The notes: generated by a model not told the origin, from the sequence alone. A stretch of DNA of 64,000 bases from Pseudooceanicola marinus (GCF_020177265.1 NZ_JAIVMC010000010.1:62001-126000); one strand, 5' to 3'; positions 42,933 to 51,747 are shown, numbered from the stretch's first letter. Program-made: numbers and translations.

Positions 42933-45167
42933 TCAGGCGAAATCGATGAAGTTGGCGAATGGCATCTCGCGCAGGCGCTGCCCGGTGGCGGCGAAGATGG
43001 CATTGGCCAGGGCCGGTGCGGCCGGGGGCACCGGCGGTTCGCCGATGCCGCGCACCTCCGCGCCGGTCTCCAATCCGCGCACGAAGATTTCGGGCGCCTG
43101 GGGCATGCGCAGGCCGGCGTGGGCATAGTAGTTCGTCGGCTCGGCGATGCCATCGGCATAGGTCACCTCGCAGTTCACCGCGTGGCCCAGCCCCCAGATC
43201 ACGCCGCCCTGCACCAGGTTCTCGAAGTTCACCGGGTCCAGCACCCGGCCCACGTCGGCGGCCACCCAGACCTTGGCGATGCGCAGCCCGGCGTCGGTCT
43301 GGTGCACCTCGACCACCTCGGCCACCGGCGTGCCGAAGGACAGCACCATGGCGACCCCGCGTCCGGTGCCTTCGGGCAGGGGGCTGCCCCAGTCGGACAT
43401 TTCCCCCACGGCCTCCAGGCAGGCACGGGCCGGGGCGTAGTCGCACAGGCGCAGACGTTCGGCCAAGGGGTCGGCGCCCGCCTCGTGGATCAGCTCGTCC
43501 AGCGCACTTTCGGCGAAGAACCCGGCAGTGGAGGCGCCGACCGACCGCCAGGAACTGACCGGTGCCAGATCCGCCACCGCGTGGCCCGCGACCCGAAGGG
43601 CGGGCAGGGCATAGGGCATCGACCAGGCGCCGGCGACGGTCTGGCTGTCGGCCCCGGCGGAGGCAAATCCGATCCGGCCCATCTGCGAGGCGGTGACCGA
43701 GGGCGCGGCGATCGCCAGGTCCAGCGCCTGCACCTGGCCGTCCGCCACCTGTCCGCTGGCGCGGGCCATGGCGATCTGGCGGGGGAAGTCATGGGCCATG
43801 TCTTCCTCCCGCGTGTAGGTCAGTTTGACGGGCGTGCCGCGCATGGCGGTGCCGATCTCGGCGGCGCGGATGATGTTCTCAAACTCCAGCCGGTGCCCGA
43901 AGGAGCCGCCACTGTACTGGTTGTGCAGATGCACAGCCTCGCGCGGCACGCCGGTTATCGCGGCGACCTTCTGTTCGGCCAGCCCGGGGAACTGGCTGGA
44001 GACCCAGATGTCACAGCGCGCCTCGGTCACATGGATCAGCGCCGACAGCGGCTCCAGCGGGGCATGGGCGAGATAGGGCGCGCGGTAGTCGCGCGGGGGC
44101 ATGCCGGGGCGGTCGGGCTGGGCGCCGGTGTCGCGCCAGACCTTCTCCGGCGGCCCCTCCAGCGCGGTGGCCAGCGCCGCCCAGTGATCCGCCTGCTCGG
44201 GCAGGAAGGGGGCGGGGCCCCAGTCGCAGACCAGCGCCTCGGCCCCCTTGAAGGCGGTCCAGGTGCTGTCGGCCACCACCGCCAGCCCGTTGGAGACCGG
44301 CAGGACGCGGGACACCCCCGGCACCGCCAGCGCCGCGCTGTCGTCATGGGACAGCACATCGCCGCCCGGACGCGGGTTCAGCTTCACCGTGGCATGGACC
44401 ATGCCCTCGCGCGTCAGGTCGATGCCATAGTCCAGCGTGCCGGTGGATTTCGCCAGGATGTCCAGCCGCTGCATCGGGCGGCCCAGCAGGCGCCATTGCG
44501 AGGGGGCCCGCAGGGCGATCTCACGCGGTGGCAACTCCCGCGCGGCGGCCTCGGCCAGTTCGGCGTAGGGCAGGGCGCGACCGTCGGGCAAAATCACCGT
44601 GCCGCGTTCGGTGCGCAGGTCGGTCATCGCCAGGTTCTCGCGGTAGGCGGCGGCGGCCTTCAGCATCTCGCGGGCCATGGCGCCGGCCTCGCGCAGCTTC
44701 ACGTAGCTGTCGGGGGTCGAGCTGGATCCCCCGGTGCCCTGCAGGCCAAGCGCCCCCATCAGGCGTGCGGAGGCCGCGCGGGCGATGGTGGCCACGGTCC
44801 CCTGGTCCTGTGACATGAAGGGCAGGCCCTCGGCCGCCAGGGCGCGGTTGGCATAGGCGGGCGCAGCGGGGCCGGGCTCCACCGTGACCTCCGGCTGGTC
44901 CAGGTCCACGTCCAGCTCCTCGGCGATCAGGGCGGCCTGCAGGTGGCGGATGCCCTGGCCCAGGTCGGTATGCGGCGCCATCAGGGTGATGCCCGCCTCC
45001 GAGATCAGGATCCACGGGTTGAAGGTGACCGCCCCCTCGGGCAGGTCCTCCTCCAGCGGGTTCGGCCAGTCGCGGTTCAGCGCGTAGATCCCCACGGCCA
45101 GCCCGCCGGTGACGGCCAGCGAACCGACGATGACCGCGCGGCGGGTCAGGCGGGTGGCTTTCGACAT
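42933..45167 (-). CDS. iorB: Molybdenum hydroxylase large subunit (isoquinoline 1-oxidoreductase beta-like)
   Basis: A 744-aa xanthine-oxidase-family molybdopterin subunit of the periplasmic, single-chain type. The N-terminus carries a twin-arginine-like leader (LTRRAVIVGSLAVTGG). It has the family segments HTDLGQGI and NQYSGGSFGHRLEFE, and near the C-terminus the active-site GIGEPPVPPAAPALANAI, with Glu710 as the catalytic base. It hydroxylates an N-heterocycle or aldehyde using water. The partner iron-sulfur subunit is encoded 3 bp upstream. The precise substrate is unknown; IorB-like proteins often act on aldehydes. Confidence 0.9.
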   Translation of the reverse strand: MSKATRLTRRAVIVGSLAVTGGLAVGIYALNRDWPNPLEEDLPEGAVTFNPWILISEAGITLMAPHTDLGQGIRHLQAALIAEELDVDLDQPEVTVEPGPAAPAYANRALAAEGLPFMSQDQGTVATIARAASARLMGALGLQGTGGSSSTPDSYVKLREAGAMAREMLKAAAAYRENLAMTDLRTERGTVILPDGRALPYAELAEAAARELPPREIALRAPSQWRLLGRPMQRLDILAKSTGTLDYGIDLTREGMVHATVKLNPRPGGDVLSHDDSAALAVPGVSRVLPVSNGLAVVADSTWTAFKGAEALVCDWGPAPFLPEQADHWAALATALEGPPEKVWRDTGAQPDRPGMPPRDYRAPYLAHAPLEPLSALIHVTEARCDIWVSSQFPGLAEQKVAAITGVPREAVHLHNQYSGGSFGHRLEFENIIRAAEIGTAMRGTPVKLTYTREEDMAHDFPRQIAMARASGQVADGQVQALDLAIAAPSVTASQMGRIGFASAGADSQTVAGAWSMPYALPALRVAGHAVADLAPVSSWRSVGASTAGFFAESALDELIHEAGADPLAERLRLCDYAPARACLEAVGEMSDWGSPLPEGTGRGVAMVLSFGTPVAEVVEVHQTDAGLRIAKVWVAADVGRVLDPVNFENLVQGGVIWGLGHAVNCEVTYADGIAEPTNYYAHAGLRMPQAPEIFVRGLETGAEVRGIGEPPVPPAAPALANAIFAATGQRLREMPFANFIDFA

Positions 45168-45170
45168 GGC

Positions 45171-45635
45171 TCAGCCCTCCAGCTTGGCGGCGGCGGCGTG
45201 GATCGCGGCGCGGATGCGGGGGTAGGTGCCGCAGCGGCAGAGGTTGCCCTCCATCGCCGCGTCGATCTCGGCGTCGCTGGGCGCGGGAGTCTCGGCCAGC
45301 AGGGCGGCGGCCTGCATGATCTGCCCCGACTGGCAGTAGCCGCATTGCGCCACCTGCTGCTCCACCCAGGCTTCCTGTACCGCGTGCAGGGCCTCGGGGC
45401 GGCCCAGCCCCTCGATCGTCACGACCTCGCGGCCTGCCACCTCCTCCGCCCAGACCTGGCAGGATCGCACGGCCTCTCCGTCCATATGCACCGTGCAGGC
45501 CCCGCAGAGCGCGGCCCCGCAGCCGTACTTCGTGCCGGTCAGCCCCAGCACATCGCGCAACACCCACAGCAGCGGCATGTCCGCTGCCACCTCGACCTCC
45601 TGCGGGGTGCCGTTGACCGTGAAGCCTATCTTCAT
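45171..45635 (-). CDS. iorA: Molybdenum hydroxylase [2Fe-2S] subunit (isoquinoline 1-oxidoreductase alpha-like)
   Basis: A 154-aa iron-sulfur protein with two [2Fe-2S] clusters: the plant-ferredoxin-type set Cys39, Cys44, Cys47 and Cys59 ([13 protein letters not shown] ... SCQ), and the second set Cys98, Cys101, Cys133 and Cys135 (CGYCQSGQ ... [10 protein letters not shown]). It passes electrons from the molybdenum centre in IorB. No FAD subunit is encoded nearby, as usual for IorAB-type enzymes. First gene of the operon, divergent from an AraC regulator. Confidence 0.95.
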   Translation of the reverse strand: MKIGFTVNGTPQEVEVAADMPLLWVLRDVLGLTGTKYGCGAALCGACTVHMDGEAVRSCQVWAEEVAGREVVTIEGLGRPEALHAVQEAWVEQQVAQCGYCQSGQIMQAAALLAETPAPSDAEIDAAMEGNLCRCGTYPRIRAAIHAAAAKLEG

Positions 45636-45862
45636 TCCTTCGCCCTCGCTGACGGCGCCGGCCCAGGTGGCCGGTGCGCCTCCGAGCCTGTCCTTGGACC
45701 CAGCCTAACGTGTTTCCCGCCTGCGTTGTGCGTTTTTTCATCTGCCGATCCCGCCAATCCGCTATCGAAGCACGCCAGCACGCGCGCGGCCTCTGGCCGG
45801 GCTGGCTGATACACGGCAGGATTGCAGGGACACCGACGCCGGCCATCAGGGAGAGGTACGCC

Positions 45863-46870
45863 ATGAGTCACGGTCGCAAATATCCGGTCCGCGCGACGAT
45901 CCGCCAGGTTGCCGCCCTGTTGCAGCTGTCGGTGCCGCGGATCCTGGCGCGGGCCGGGCTGGATGCGGCCTTCTTCGAGGGAGCGGAGGTGCCGGTCGAC
46001 GGCGCGACCCTCTTCGCGCTGTGGCGGGCGATCGAGGCGGAGGTGCCGGGCACGGAAACGCTGCTGCTGGCTGCGCGGGAGGCCGCAAAGGGACCGTTCA
46101 CCCCGTCACTGTTTGCCTTCTCCTGTTCGCCCGACATTGCCACGGGGATCGAGCGGGTCGCGGTGTTCAAGCCCTTGATGGGGCCGTTCCGGATGGAAAC
46201 CCGGCTGGCCTCGGGGCGCTACACGATCACCTGCGAGACCGCCGATCCGAGAGAGCCGCTGCCGGACCTGCTGGCGGCGGTGGAGGCGGTTTTCCTGCTG
46301 GCCTGTGCGCGCACCTTCTCGGGCCAGCCGATCCGCCCGCTGGACCTGGTGCTGCCGGCGCCGGAAATGGTGACGCCCCACGTCGCCGCCGACATCGGCT
46401 GCGTGCCGCGCCCCGGCCCGGTGATGACCCTGGTGCTGTCGGAGACGGACGCGCGCCTGCCACTGATTTCCGAGGACACGGCCTTTGCCGCGGTGGTGGA
46501 ACGAGAGCTGCACAGCCGCCTGGCCGCCAGCGACGCGGCCGCCCGTGGCGCCACGACGACACAGCGGCTGGCGCGGGTGCTGGAGGATCTGCTGCCGGCG
46601 GGGCAGGTCTCCGTCGCGGCGGCTGCCGAACGGTTGGGCCTGTCGGATCGCTCGCTGCAGCGTCGCCTGCAGGCGGAAGAGACCTCGTTCCAGGCCGAAC
46701 TGGACCGCGTGCGCGCCCGGCTGGCGCGGCTCTACCTGGCGCGCGGGGACCTCAGCACCGAGGAGATCTCGCACCTGCTGGCCTATCGCGATCCCAATTC
46801 CTTCTACCGCGCGTTCCACGCCTGGACCGGCATGACCCCGTCCCAGGCCCGCGCGGCGCAGCCGGCCTGA
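45863..46870 (+). CDS. AraC-family transcriptional regulator
   Basis: A 335-aa regulator with an N-terminal arabinose-binding-like region and a C-terminal AraC helix-turn-helix (about 245-330; AAERLGLSDRSLQRRLQAE and ISHLLAYRDPNSFYRAFHAWTGMTPSQ). Same architecture as the regulator at 9571. AGGGAGAGG precedes the ATG at 45863. It is divergent from iorAB across 227 bp and probably activates it in response to the hydroxylase substrate. Confidence 0.9.
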   Translation: MSHGRKYPVRATIRQVAALLQLSVPRILARAGLDAAFFEGAEVPVDGATLFALWRAIEAEVPGTETLLLAAREAAKGPFTPSLFAFSCSPDIATGIERVAVFKPLMGPFRMETRLASGRYTITCETADPREPLPDLLAAVEAVFLLACARTFSGQPIRPLDLVLPAPEMVTPHVAADIGCVPRPGPVMTLVLSETDARLPLISEDTAFAAVVERELHSRLAASDAAARGATTTQRLARVLEDLLPAGQVSVAAAAERLGLSDRSLQRRLQAEETSFQAELDRVRARLARLYLARGDLSTEEISHLLAYRDPNSFYRAFHAWTGMTPSQARAAQPA

Positions 46871-47003
46871 TCAGGGCCGCCCGCCACGGCGGCGCAGCGG
46901 CGTTTTCGCGCAGGGACCTCGGGCGGGCGGGGGTATAGGCGCTGGAAAAGACGGCCCTCAGATGCCACTTTGGCCTGGGCGGAACGAGACGGGATCTGTG
47001 CGG

Positions 47004-47690
47004 ATGACAGTGGCCACCACAACCGAGAACTGGATCGACAACTTTGAAGGGCTGGGCAAGCTGCCGGCCGAGTTGAAGGAGGAGCTGGTCGCAGGCAGCA
47101 AGATCGTCGAGATGCCCGCCGGCGCCCAGGTCTTTGCTCCCGGGCAGTCGGCGGACAACCTGCTGCTGCTGCTGAAAGGCACGGTGCGGGTGCAGCAGAA
47201 ATCCGAAACCGGGCGTGAGGTGTTCCTCTATCGTGTCCACGCCGGGGACAGCTGCGTGCTGACCACCGCCTGCATGCTGGCTTTCGAGGATTACGCCGCC
47301 GACGGCATCGCCGAGACCGACATCCGAGCGGTGGCCATCCCGCGCCGCACCTTCGACGACCTGGTGGCGCGCTCGCCGATTTTCCGCTCCTTCGTGTTCA
47401 AGGCCTATTCCCGGCGGCTGACCGATCTGTTCACGCTGATCGACGACATCGTCTTCCAGCGGATGGACGTGCGCCTGGCCGCCCGGCTGTTGGAGCTGGC
47501 CGACGACAAGGGTGTCGTCCACGCTACCCATCAGGTTCTGGGCAACGAGCTGGGCACGGCGCGCGAGGTGATCTCGCGCACCTTGGCGGAGTTCCAGCGT
47601 CGTGGTTGGGTCGAACTGGCCCGTGGCGAGGTGCGCCTGACCGGCCGTTCGGGCCTCGAACGCCTGGCCCGCGCCTCCACGGCGGCCTGA
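47004..47690 (+). CDS. Crp/Fnr-family regulator with two cysteines
   Basis: A 228-aa protein: a cyclic-nucleotide-type beta barrel (about 15-125), dimer helix, and C-terminal winged helix with recognition region GNELGTAREVISRTLAEFQRRG. It has exactly two cysteines, Cys84 and Cys90, in GDSCVLTTACML inside the sensory domain; the N-terminal cysteine cluster of Fnr is absent. The position beside sulfur-oxidation genes suggests thiol or persulfide sensing. ATG at 47004 chosen; an ATG at 46962 adds 14 residues. A 21-bp palindrome upstream of the next operon is its likely target. Confidence 0.88.
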   Translation: MTVATTTENWIDNFEGLGKLPAELKEELVAGSKIVEMPAGAQVFAPGQSADNLLLLLKGTVRVQQKSETGREVFLYRVHAGDSCVLTTACMLAFEDYAADGIAETDIRAVAIPRRTFDDLVARSPIFRSFVFKAYSRRLTDLFTLIDDIVFQRMDVRLAARLLELADDKGVVHATHQVLGNELGTAREVISRTLAEFQRRGWVELARGEVRLTGRSGLERLARASTAA

Positions 47691-47864
47691 GCCGGGGATA
47701 CAATTCGACGCCGGTAGAGATGCGGCCCCGGACCACGAGCGACTCGCCCTGGCCGGCCCGGTCCTGTCTTTCAAGGGGCGTGGCGCGGCTCCCCGAGAAA
47801 ATTCGCATCTTAAAAAATCATTTAAATCAAAGTCCTGTATGCGGATGCGTGCAGTTTTTCCGAG

Positions 47865-47912
47865 TTCTGTGACCTAGTCACGGAAGTCGGCAACCCTCCT
47901 GTGGCATATACT
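47865..47912 (+). promoter_or_regulatory. Crp/Fnr-type operator and -10 element of the sulfur operon
   Basis: A 21-bp imperfect palindrome at 47865-47885 has the form TTC-N-GTGAC-CTA-GTCAC-N-GAA. A good -10 hexamer, TATACT, is at 47907-47912, and no -35 hexamer is visible. With a start site near 47919 the palindrome centre falls at about -44, close to the class II activator position of Crp-family proteins. An AT-rich patch (about 47803-47835) lies further upstream. The remainder of the 47691-47970 gap shows no gene. Confidence 0.6.
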
Positions 47913-47970
47913 TTCCTGTCCTTCAGACGGACGCCCTCAGATGACCCGCAAGACCCCGCAGGAGATCCCC

Positions 47971-48018
47971 ATGACCCGTTCCTCCGCTGCCCTCCGCTTC
48001 CCGGAGGTGCGCCAATGA
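47971..48018 (+). CDS. Possible 15-residue leader peptide overlapping the first YeeE gene
   Basis: ATG at 47971 with an excellent GCAGGAG ribosome-binding site; it encodes 15 residues (MTRSSAALRFPEVRQ) and its TGA overlaps the ATG of the next gene (48015). An in-frame ATG at 47941 would give 25 residues but lacks a binding site. It may simply couple translation. The peptide contains no cysteine, so sulfur-amino-acid attenuation is unlikely. Confidence 0.35.
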   Translation: MTRSSAALRFPEVRQ

Positions 48019-48446
48019 TCACTGAATTCACCCCCCTCACCTCCGCCTTCGGCGGGGCGCTCGTGGGCCTTTCCGCCGTCCTGCTGATGGCGCTGCATGG
48101 CCGTATCCTGGGCGCCACGGGCATCGTCGGCGGGCTGATGCGGTTCGACAATGCCTCCGACTGGGCGCTGCGTGCGGCGCTTCTGCTGGGCATGCTGGCC
48201 GCGCCTACGGCGCTGCTGCTGGTGACCGGCACCGGCCCGACCATCGACATCCCCGTGTCGACCCCGGCCATCCTGCTCAGCGGCGTGATCGTGGGCTTCG
48301 GCACCTTCTTCGGGGGCGGTTGCACCTCGGGCCACGGGATCTGCGGCAACGCTCGCTTCTCCCGCCGCTCGATCACCGCGACGATCAGCTTCATGATCGG
48401 CGCCTTCGTCACCGTCTTCGTCATTCGCCACGTCATCGGAGTCTGA
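48015..48446 (+). CDS. YeeE/YedE-family sulfur transporter, N-terminal half protein
   Basis: A 143-aa membrane protein with about four segments. Family motif GGGCTSGHGICGNARFS (Cys103 and Cys110) forms the thiol path for thiosulfate or sulfane sulfur in YeeE-type channels. It pairs with the next gene as the split PmpA/PmpB type found beside persulfide dioxygenases. CGGAGG precedes the ATG. First structural gene of the sulfur operon. Confidence 0.9.
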   Translation: MITEFTPLTSAFGGALVGLSAVLLMALHGRILGATGIVGGLMRFDNASDWALRAALLLGMLAAPTALLLVTGTGPTIDIPVSTPAILLSGVIVGFGTFFGGGCTSGHGICGNARFSRRSITATISFMIGAFVTVFVIRHVIGV

Positions 48447-48449
48447 GCC

Positions 48450-48893
48450 ATGAAACTGCTGACTGCCTTCCTCATCGGCCTGATCTTCGGCACGGGCATC
48501 CTGATCGCCGGCATGGGCAACCCCGCCAAGGTGTTGAACTTCTTCGACATCGCGGGCACTTGGGATCCGTCGCTGATCTTCGTCATGGGCGGCGCCCTGG
48601 CGGTGACCATCCCCGGCTACCTGCTGGTGCTGGGCCGCCCGAAGCCCCTGTTCGAAAACGGTTTCCAACTGCCCGCGACGAAGCTGATCGACAAGCGCCT
48701 GGTCCTCGGCTCGCTGACCTTCGGCGTCGGCTGGGGCATCGCCGGCTTCTGCCCGGGTGGCGCTCTGCCCGCCATGGGCACCGGCCGGACCGAGGTCCTG
48801 CTGTTCGGCGTCGCCCTCATCGCGGGCCTGCTGCTGGCCCGCCTTCTGAACCGGGCGATCACCCGCCCCGCCGGGGCGGCGCGCACCGCCTGA
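48450..48893 (+). CDS. YeeE/YedE-family sulfur transporter, C-terminal half protein
   Basis: A 147-aa membrane protein (DUF6691-like) with about four segments. Motif GIAGFCPGGALPAMGTG contains Cys101, the counterpart of the cysteine in the partner's GCTSGHG loop. Starts 3 bp after its partner's stop. Together they likely move sulfur compounds across the inner membrane. Confidence 0.9.
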   Translation: MKLLTAFLIGLIFGTGILIAGMGNPAKVLNFFDIAGTWDPSLIFVMGGALAVTIPGYLLVLGRPKPLFENGFQLPATKLIDKRLVLGSLTFGVGWGIAGFCPGGALPAMGTGRTEVLLFGVALIAGLLLARLLNRAITRPAGAARTA

Positions 48894-48983
48894 CCCATCG
48901 GGGCCGCCTGCATCAGGCTGGCGTCCCCCCACGTTTTCCGGCGCTCTGACCGCCGTGCATCGACCGGAAGAAAGGAGACTTCC

Positions 48984-49868
48984 ATGTCCTATACGACCCA
49001 CCCCGAGGTGAAACCCGAGGTCACCGGCTTCTTCGATGAAGCGACCAACACCATTTCCTACGTGGTGAAGGACCCGGCCTCCAATTCCGTCGCCATCGTC
49101 GATTCCGTCATGGACATCGACTATGCCGCCGGCCGCATTTCCTACCATGCCGCGGATGAGCTGATCGGCTTCGTCAAGGGCAATGGCTACAAGCTGGAAT
49201 GGCTGATCGAGACCCACGTCCACGCCGACCACCTCTCTGCCGCGCCCTACATCCAGTCGAAACTGGGCGGCAAGCTGGGCATCGGCCGCAACATCACCGT
49301 GGTGCAGGAGACCTTCGGCAAGGTCTTCAACGAAGGCACCGAGTTCCAGCGCGACGGCTCGCAGTTCGATCGTCTGTTTGACGACGGCGATACCTACAAG
49401 ATCGGCGAGCTGGAATGCCTGGCCATCCACACCCCCGGCCACACGCCGGCCTGCATGACCCATGTGATGGGCGACGCAGCCTTCGTCGGGGACACGCTCT
49501 TCATGCCCGATGGCGGCTCGGCCCGGGCCGACTTCCCCGGGGGCGATGCCGGTGTGCTCTACGACAGCATCCAGAAGGTGCTGGCCCTGCCGGACGAGAC
49601 GCGCCTCTTCATGTGCCACGACTACGGCCCCAACGGTCGCGAGATCAAATGGGAAACCACCGTGGCCGAGGAGAAGGCCCACAACATTCACGTGGGCGGC
49701 GGCAAGACGAAGGAGGAATTCGTCAAGTTCCGCACCGAGCGTGACGCGCAGCTGGACATGCCGCGCCTGATCATCCCCTCGCTGCAGGTGAACATGCGCG
49801 CCGGGGAACTGCCGCCGAAGGACGATGACGGCAAGACCTTCCTCAAGGTGCCGATCAACGCTCTCTGA
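48984..49868 (+). CDS. Metallo-beta-lactamase-fold persulfide dioxygenase-like enzyme
   Basis: A 294-aa MBL-fold protein related to ETHE1/Blh. Metal motif THVHADHLSA (His78, His80, Asp82, His83), then HTPGHTPACMTHVMGDAAFVGDTLF and FMCHDYGPNGR. ETHE1-type enzymes bind one iron through the first-site residues and oxidise glutathione persulfide to sulfite. AAAGGAG precedes the ATG. The genes before and after transport and produce sulfane sulfur, supporting the assignment. Confidence 0.88.
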   Translation: MSYTTHPEVKPEVTGFFDEATNTISYVVKDPASNSVAIVDSVMDIDYAAGRISYHAADELIGFVKGNGYKLEWLIETHVHADHLSAAPYIQSKLGGKLGIGRNITVVQETFGKVFNEGTEFQRDGSQFDRLFDDGDTYKIGELECLAIHTPGHTPACMTHVMGDAAFVGDTLFMPDGGSARADFPGGDAGVLYDSIQKVLALPDETRLFMCHDYGPNGREIKWETTVAEEKAHNIHVGGGKTKEEFVKFRTERDAQLDMPRLIIPSLQVNMRAGELPPKDDDGKTFLKVPINAL

Positions 49869-49973
49869 TCGCAGATTGCGCGCGCCGGTTGCGGCGCGCG
49901 CAGCATCCCCCGTCCGCCGGCACGACCGGCCGGGGTATCTCCGCCAGGGGGAGGGGCGCCTGCTCTTCACCTT

Positions 49974-50036
49974 GGTCGAAATACTCCGGGGGAGTCGCGG
50001 CCTGCCGCGACGGGGGCAGAGCCCCCCGGACCCCGC
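49974..50036. repeat. Rhodobacterales-type extragenic palindromic repeat
   Basis: The element reads GGTCGAAATACTCCGGGGGA and continues with inverted repeats GTCGCGG/CCGCGAC and GGGGGC/GCCCCC up to about 50036. It has the form of a REP sequence and shares its CTCCGGGGGAG core with the duplicated repeat at 774-892. Located between the dioxygenase and SQR-fusion genes. Confidence 0.6.
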
Positions 50037-50067
50037 AACCTCTGCACCGCCCTCAGGAGGAGACACC

Positions 50068-51747
50068 ATGGACATTCGCAAGATCGACGACGGGCTGTCC
50101 GTCAGTCCCCAGATCCAGCCAGATGAGCTGGCCGCCGCCAAGGCTGCCGGGTTCAAGTCCGTCATCTGCAACCGCCCCGACGGGGAGGCCGCCGATCAGC
50201 CCAGCCAGGAGGAGATGGCCCGAGCCGCGGCGGAACAGAGGATGGAATTCCGCTATCTGCCCGTCACCCCCGGCGTGGTGACGGAGGAGACCGCCACGGC
50301 CTTCCGTGCCGCGCTGACCGAACTGCCCGGACCGACGCTGGCCTATTGCCGGTCCGGCACGCGCAGCTCGACCCTCTGGGCCCTCGGCCAGGCGACCGAA
50401 CGCCCTGTGTCGGAGATCCTCGGCATGGCCAAGGCGGCGGGCTATGACCTGAACGGTGTGGCGCGGCGCATCGCCAATGGCGGCAGGACCCCGACCGATC
50501 AGGCCGATGCCAGCTACCATGTGGTGATCGTGGGCGCGGGCGCAGGCGGCATCTCCGTCGCCGCCTCGCTGAAATCGCGCGAGCCGGACCTGGAGATCGC
50601 GATCATCGACCCGGCCGACATCCACTACTACCAGCCCGGCTGGACCATGGTCGGCGGCGGCATCTTCGAGCCGCAGAAGACCGCCCGCACCATGGGCAGC
50701 GTGATCCCGCGCGGGGTCACCTGGATCAAGGCCGCCGTCGCGGCGTTCGAGCCCGAGGCCAATGCTGTCATCCTCGACGGCTGCCGGGTGGTGAAATACG
50801 ACCGCCTGGTGGTCTGCCCGGGGCTGAAGCTTGACTGGGAGGCGATCCCGGGCCTGGAAGAGACGCTGGGCCGTAATGGTGTCACCTCCAACTATCGTTA
50901 CGACCTGGCGCCTTACACCTGGGAATTGGTGCAGGGCATGGAGGCGGGCCGGGCGCTGTTCACCCAGCCGCCGATGCCGATCAAATGCGCCGGCGCCCCG
51001 CAGAAGGCGATGTATCTGTCGGGCGACCACTGGTTCCGCCAGGGCCGGCTGAAGGACATCGACATCCAGTTCATGAATGCCGGCGGCGTTCTCTTCGGGG
51101 TGAAGGATTACGTCCCCGCGCTGGAGCAATACGTGAAGAAATACGGCGCCACGCTGAACTTCTTCCATAACCTCGTGGCCATCGACGGCCCGGCGAAACA
51201 GGCGACCTTCGAGGTGAAGGCGCCCGACACCGAGGCCGAAAGGGTGACGGTCGATTTCGACATGATCCACGTCGTGCCGCCGCAGGTGGCGCCCGATTTC
51301 ATCCGTGTCTCGCCGCTGGCGGATGCGGCGGGCTGGGTCGATGTCGATCAGGTCACCCTGCAGCACAAGAGCTTTGCCAATGTCTGGTCTCTGGGCGACG
51401 TGATGAACGCGCCCAATGCCAAGACGGCGGCGGCGGCGCGTATGCAGGCGCCGGTGGTGGCCGAGAACATCGTGGCCGATCTGAAGGGGCAGGGCCCCCG
51501 CGCGGCCTACGACGGCTACGGCTCCTGCCCGCTGACGGTGGAGCGCGGCAAGATCGTGCTGGCCGAATTCGGCTACGGCGGGGTGCTGAAACCCTCCTTC
51601 CCGAAGATCCTGCTGGACGGCACCAAGCCCACGCGCGCCGCCTGGTGGCTGAAGGAACGGATGCTGCCGCCGATTTACTGGAAAGGCATGCTGCGCGGCC
51701 ATGAATGGATGGCCAAGCCTGCCGACGTGACGGTCAAGGCCGACTAG
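50068..51747 (+). CDS. Fusion of DUF442/rhodanese-loop domain and sulfide:quinone oxidoreductase
   Basis: A 559-aa two-domain protein. Residues 1-140 are a phosphatase-fold DUF442 (TIGR01244-type) domain whose loop C94-RSGT-R99 also fits the rhodanese consensus CRxGxR. Residues 150-559 are an SQR: FAD loop VIVGAGAGG (154-162), HYYQPGWTMVGGG, and cysteines 250 (VVCPG) and 307 (IKCAGAP) in SQR-typical positions, with a third at 487 (YGSCPL). It oxidises sulfide to sulfane sulfur and reduces quinone, and the N-terminal domain may accept the persulfide. CAGGAGGAG precedes the ATG. Confidence 0.9.
   Translation: MDIRKIDDGLSVSPQIQPDELAAAKAAGFKSVICNRPDGEAADQPSQEEMARAAAEQRMEFRYLPVTPGVVTEETATAFRAALTELPGPTLAYCRSGTRSSTLWALGQATERPVSEILGMAKAAGYDLNGVARRIANGGRTPTDQADASYHVVIVGAGAGGISVAASLKSREPDLEIAIIDPADIHYYQPGWTMVGGGIFEPQKTARTMGSVIPRGVTWIKAAVAAFEPEANAVILDGCRVVKYDRLVVCPGLKLDWEAIPGLEETLGRNGVTSNYRYDLAPYTWELVQGMEAGRALFTQPPMPIKCAGAPQKAMYLSGDHWFRQGRLKDIDIQFMNAGGVLFGVKDYVPALEQYVKKYGATLNFFHNLVAIDGPAKQATFEVKAPDTEAERVTVDFDMIHVVPPQVAPDFIRVSPLADAAGWVDVDQVTLQHKSFANVWSLGDVMNAPNAKTAAAARMQAPVVAENIVADLKGQGPRAAYDGYGSCPLTVERGKIVLAEFGYGGVLKPSFPKILLDGTKPTRAAWWLKERMLPPIYWKGMLRGHEWMAKPADVTVKAD

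Noticed and set aside
45636-45862. AraC-type direct repeats between iorA and the regulator
   Set aside because: Minus-strand TTGGCGGGATCGGC resembles the motif near 10628, but the internal spacing differs by one base and no second copy lies two helical turns away.
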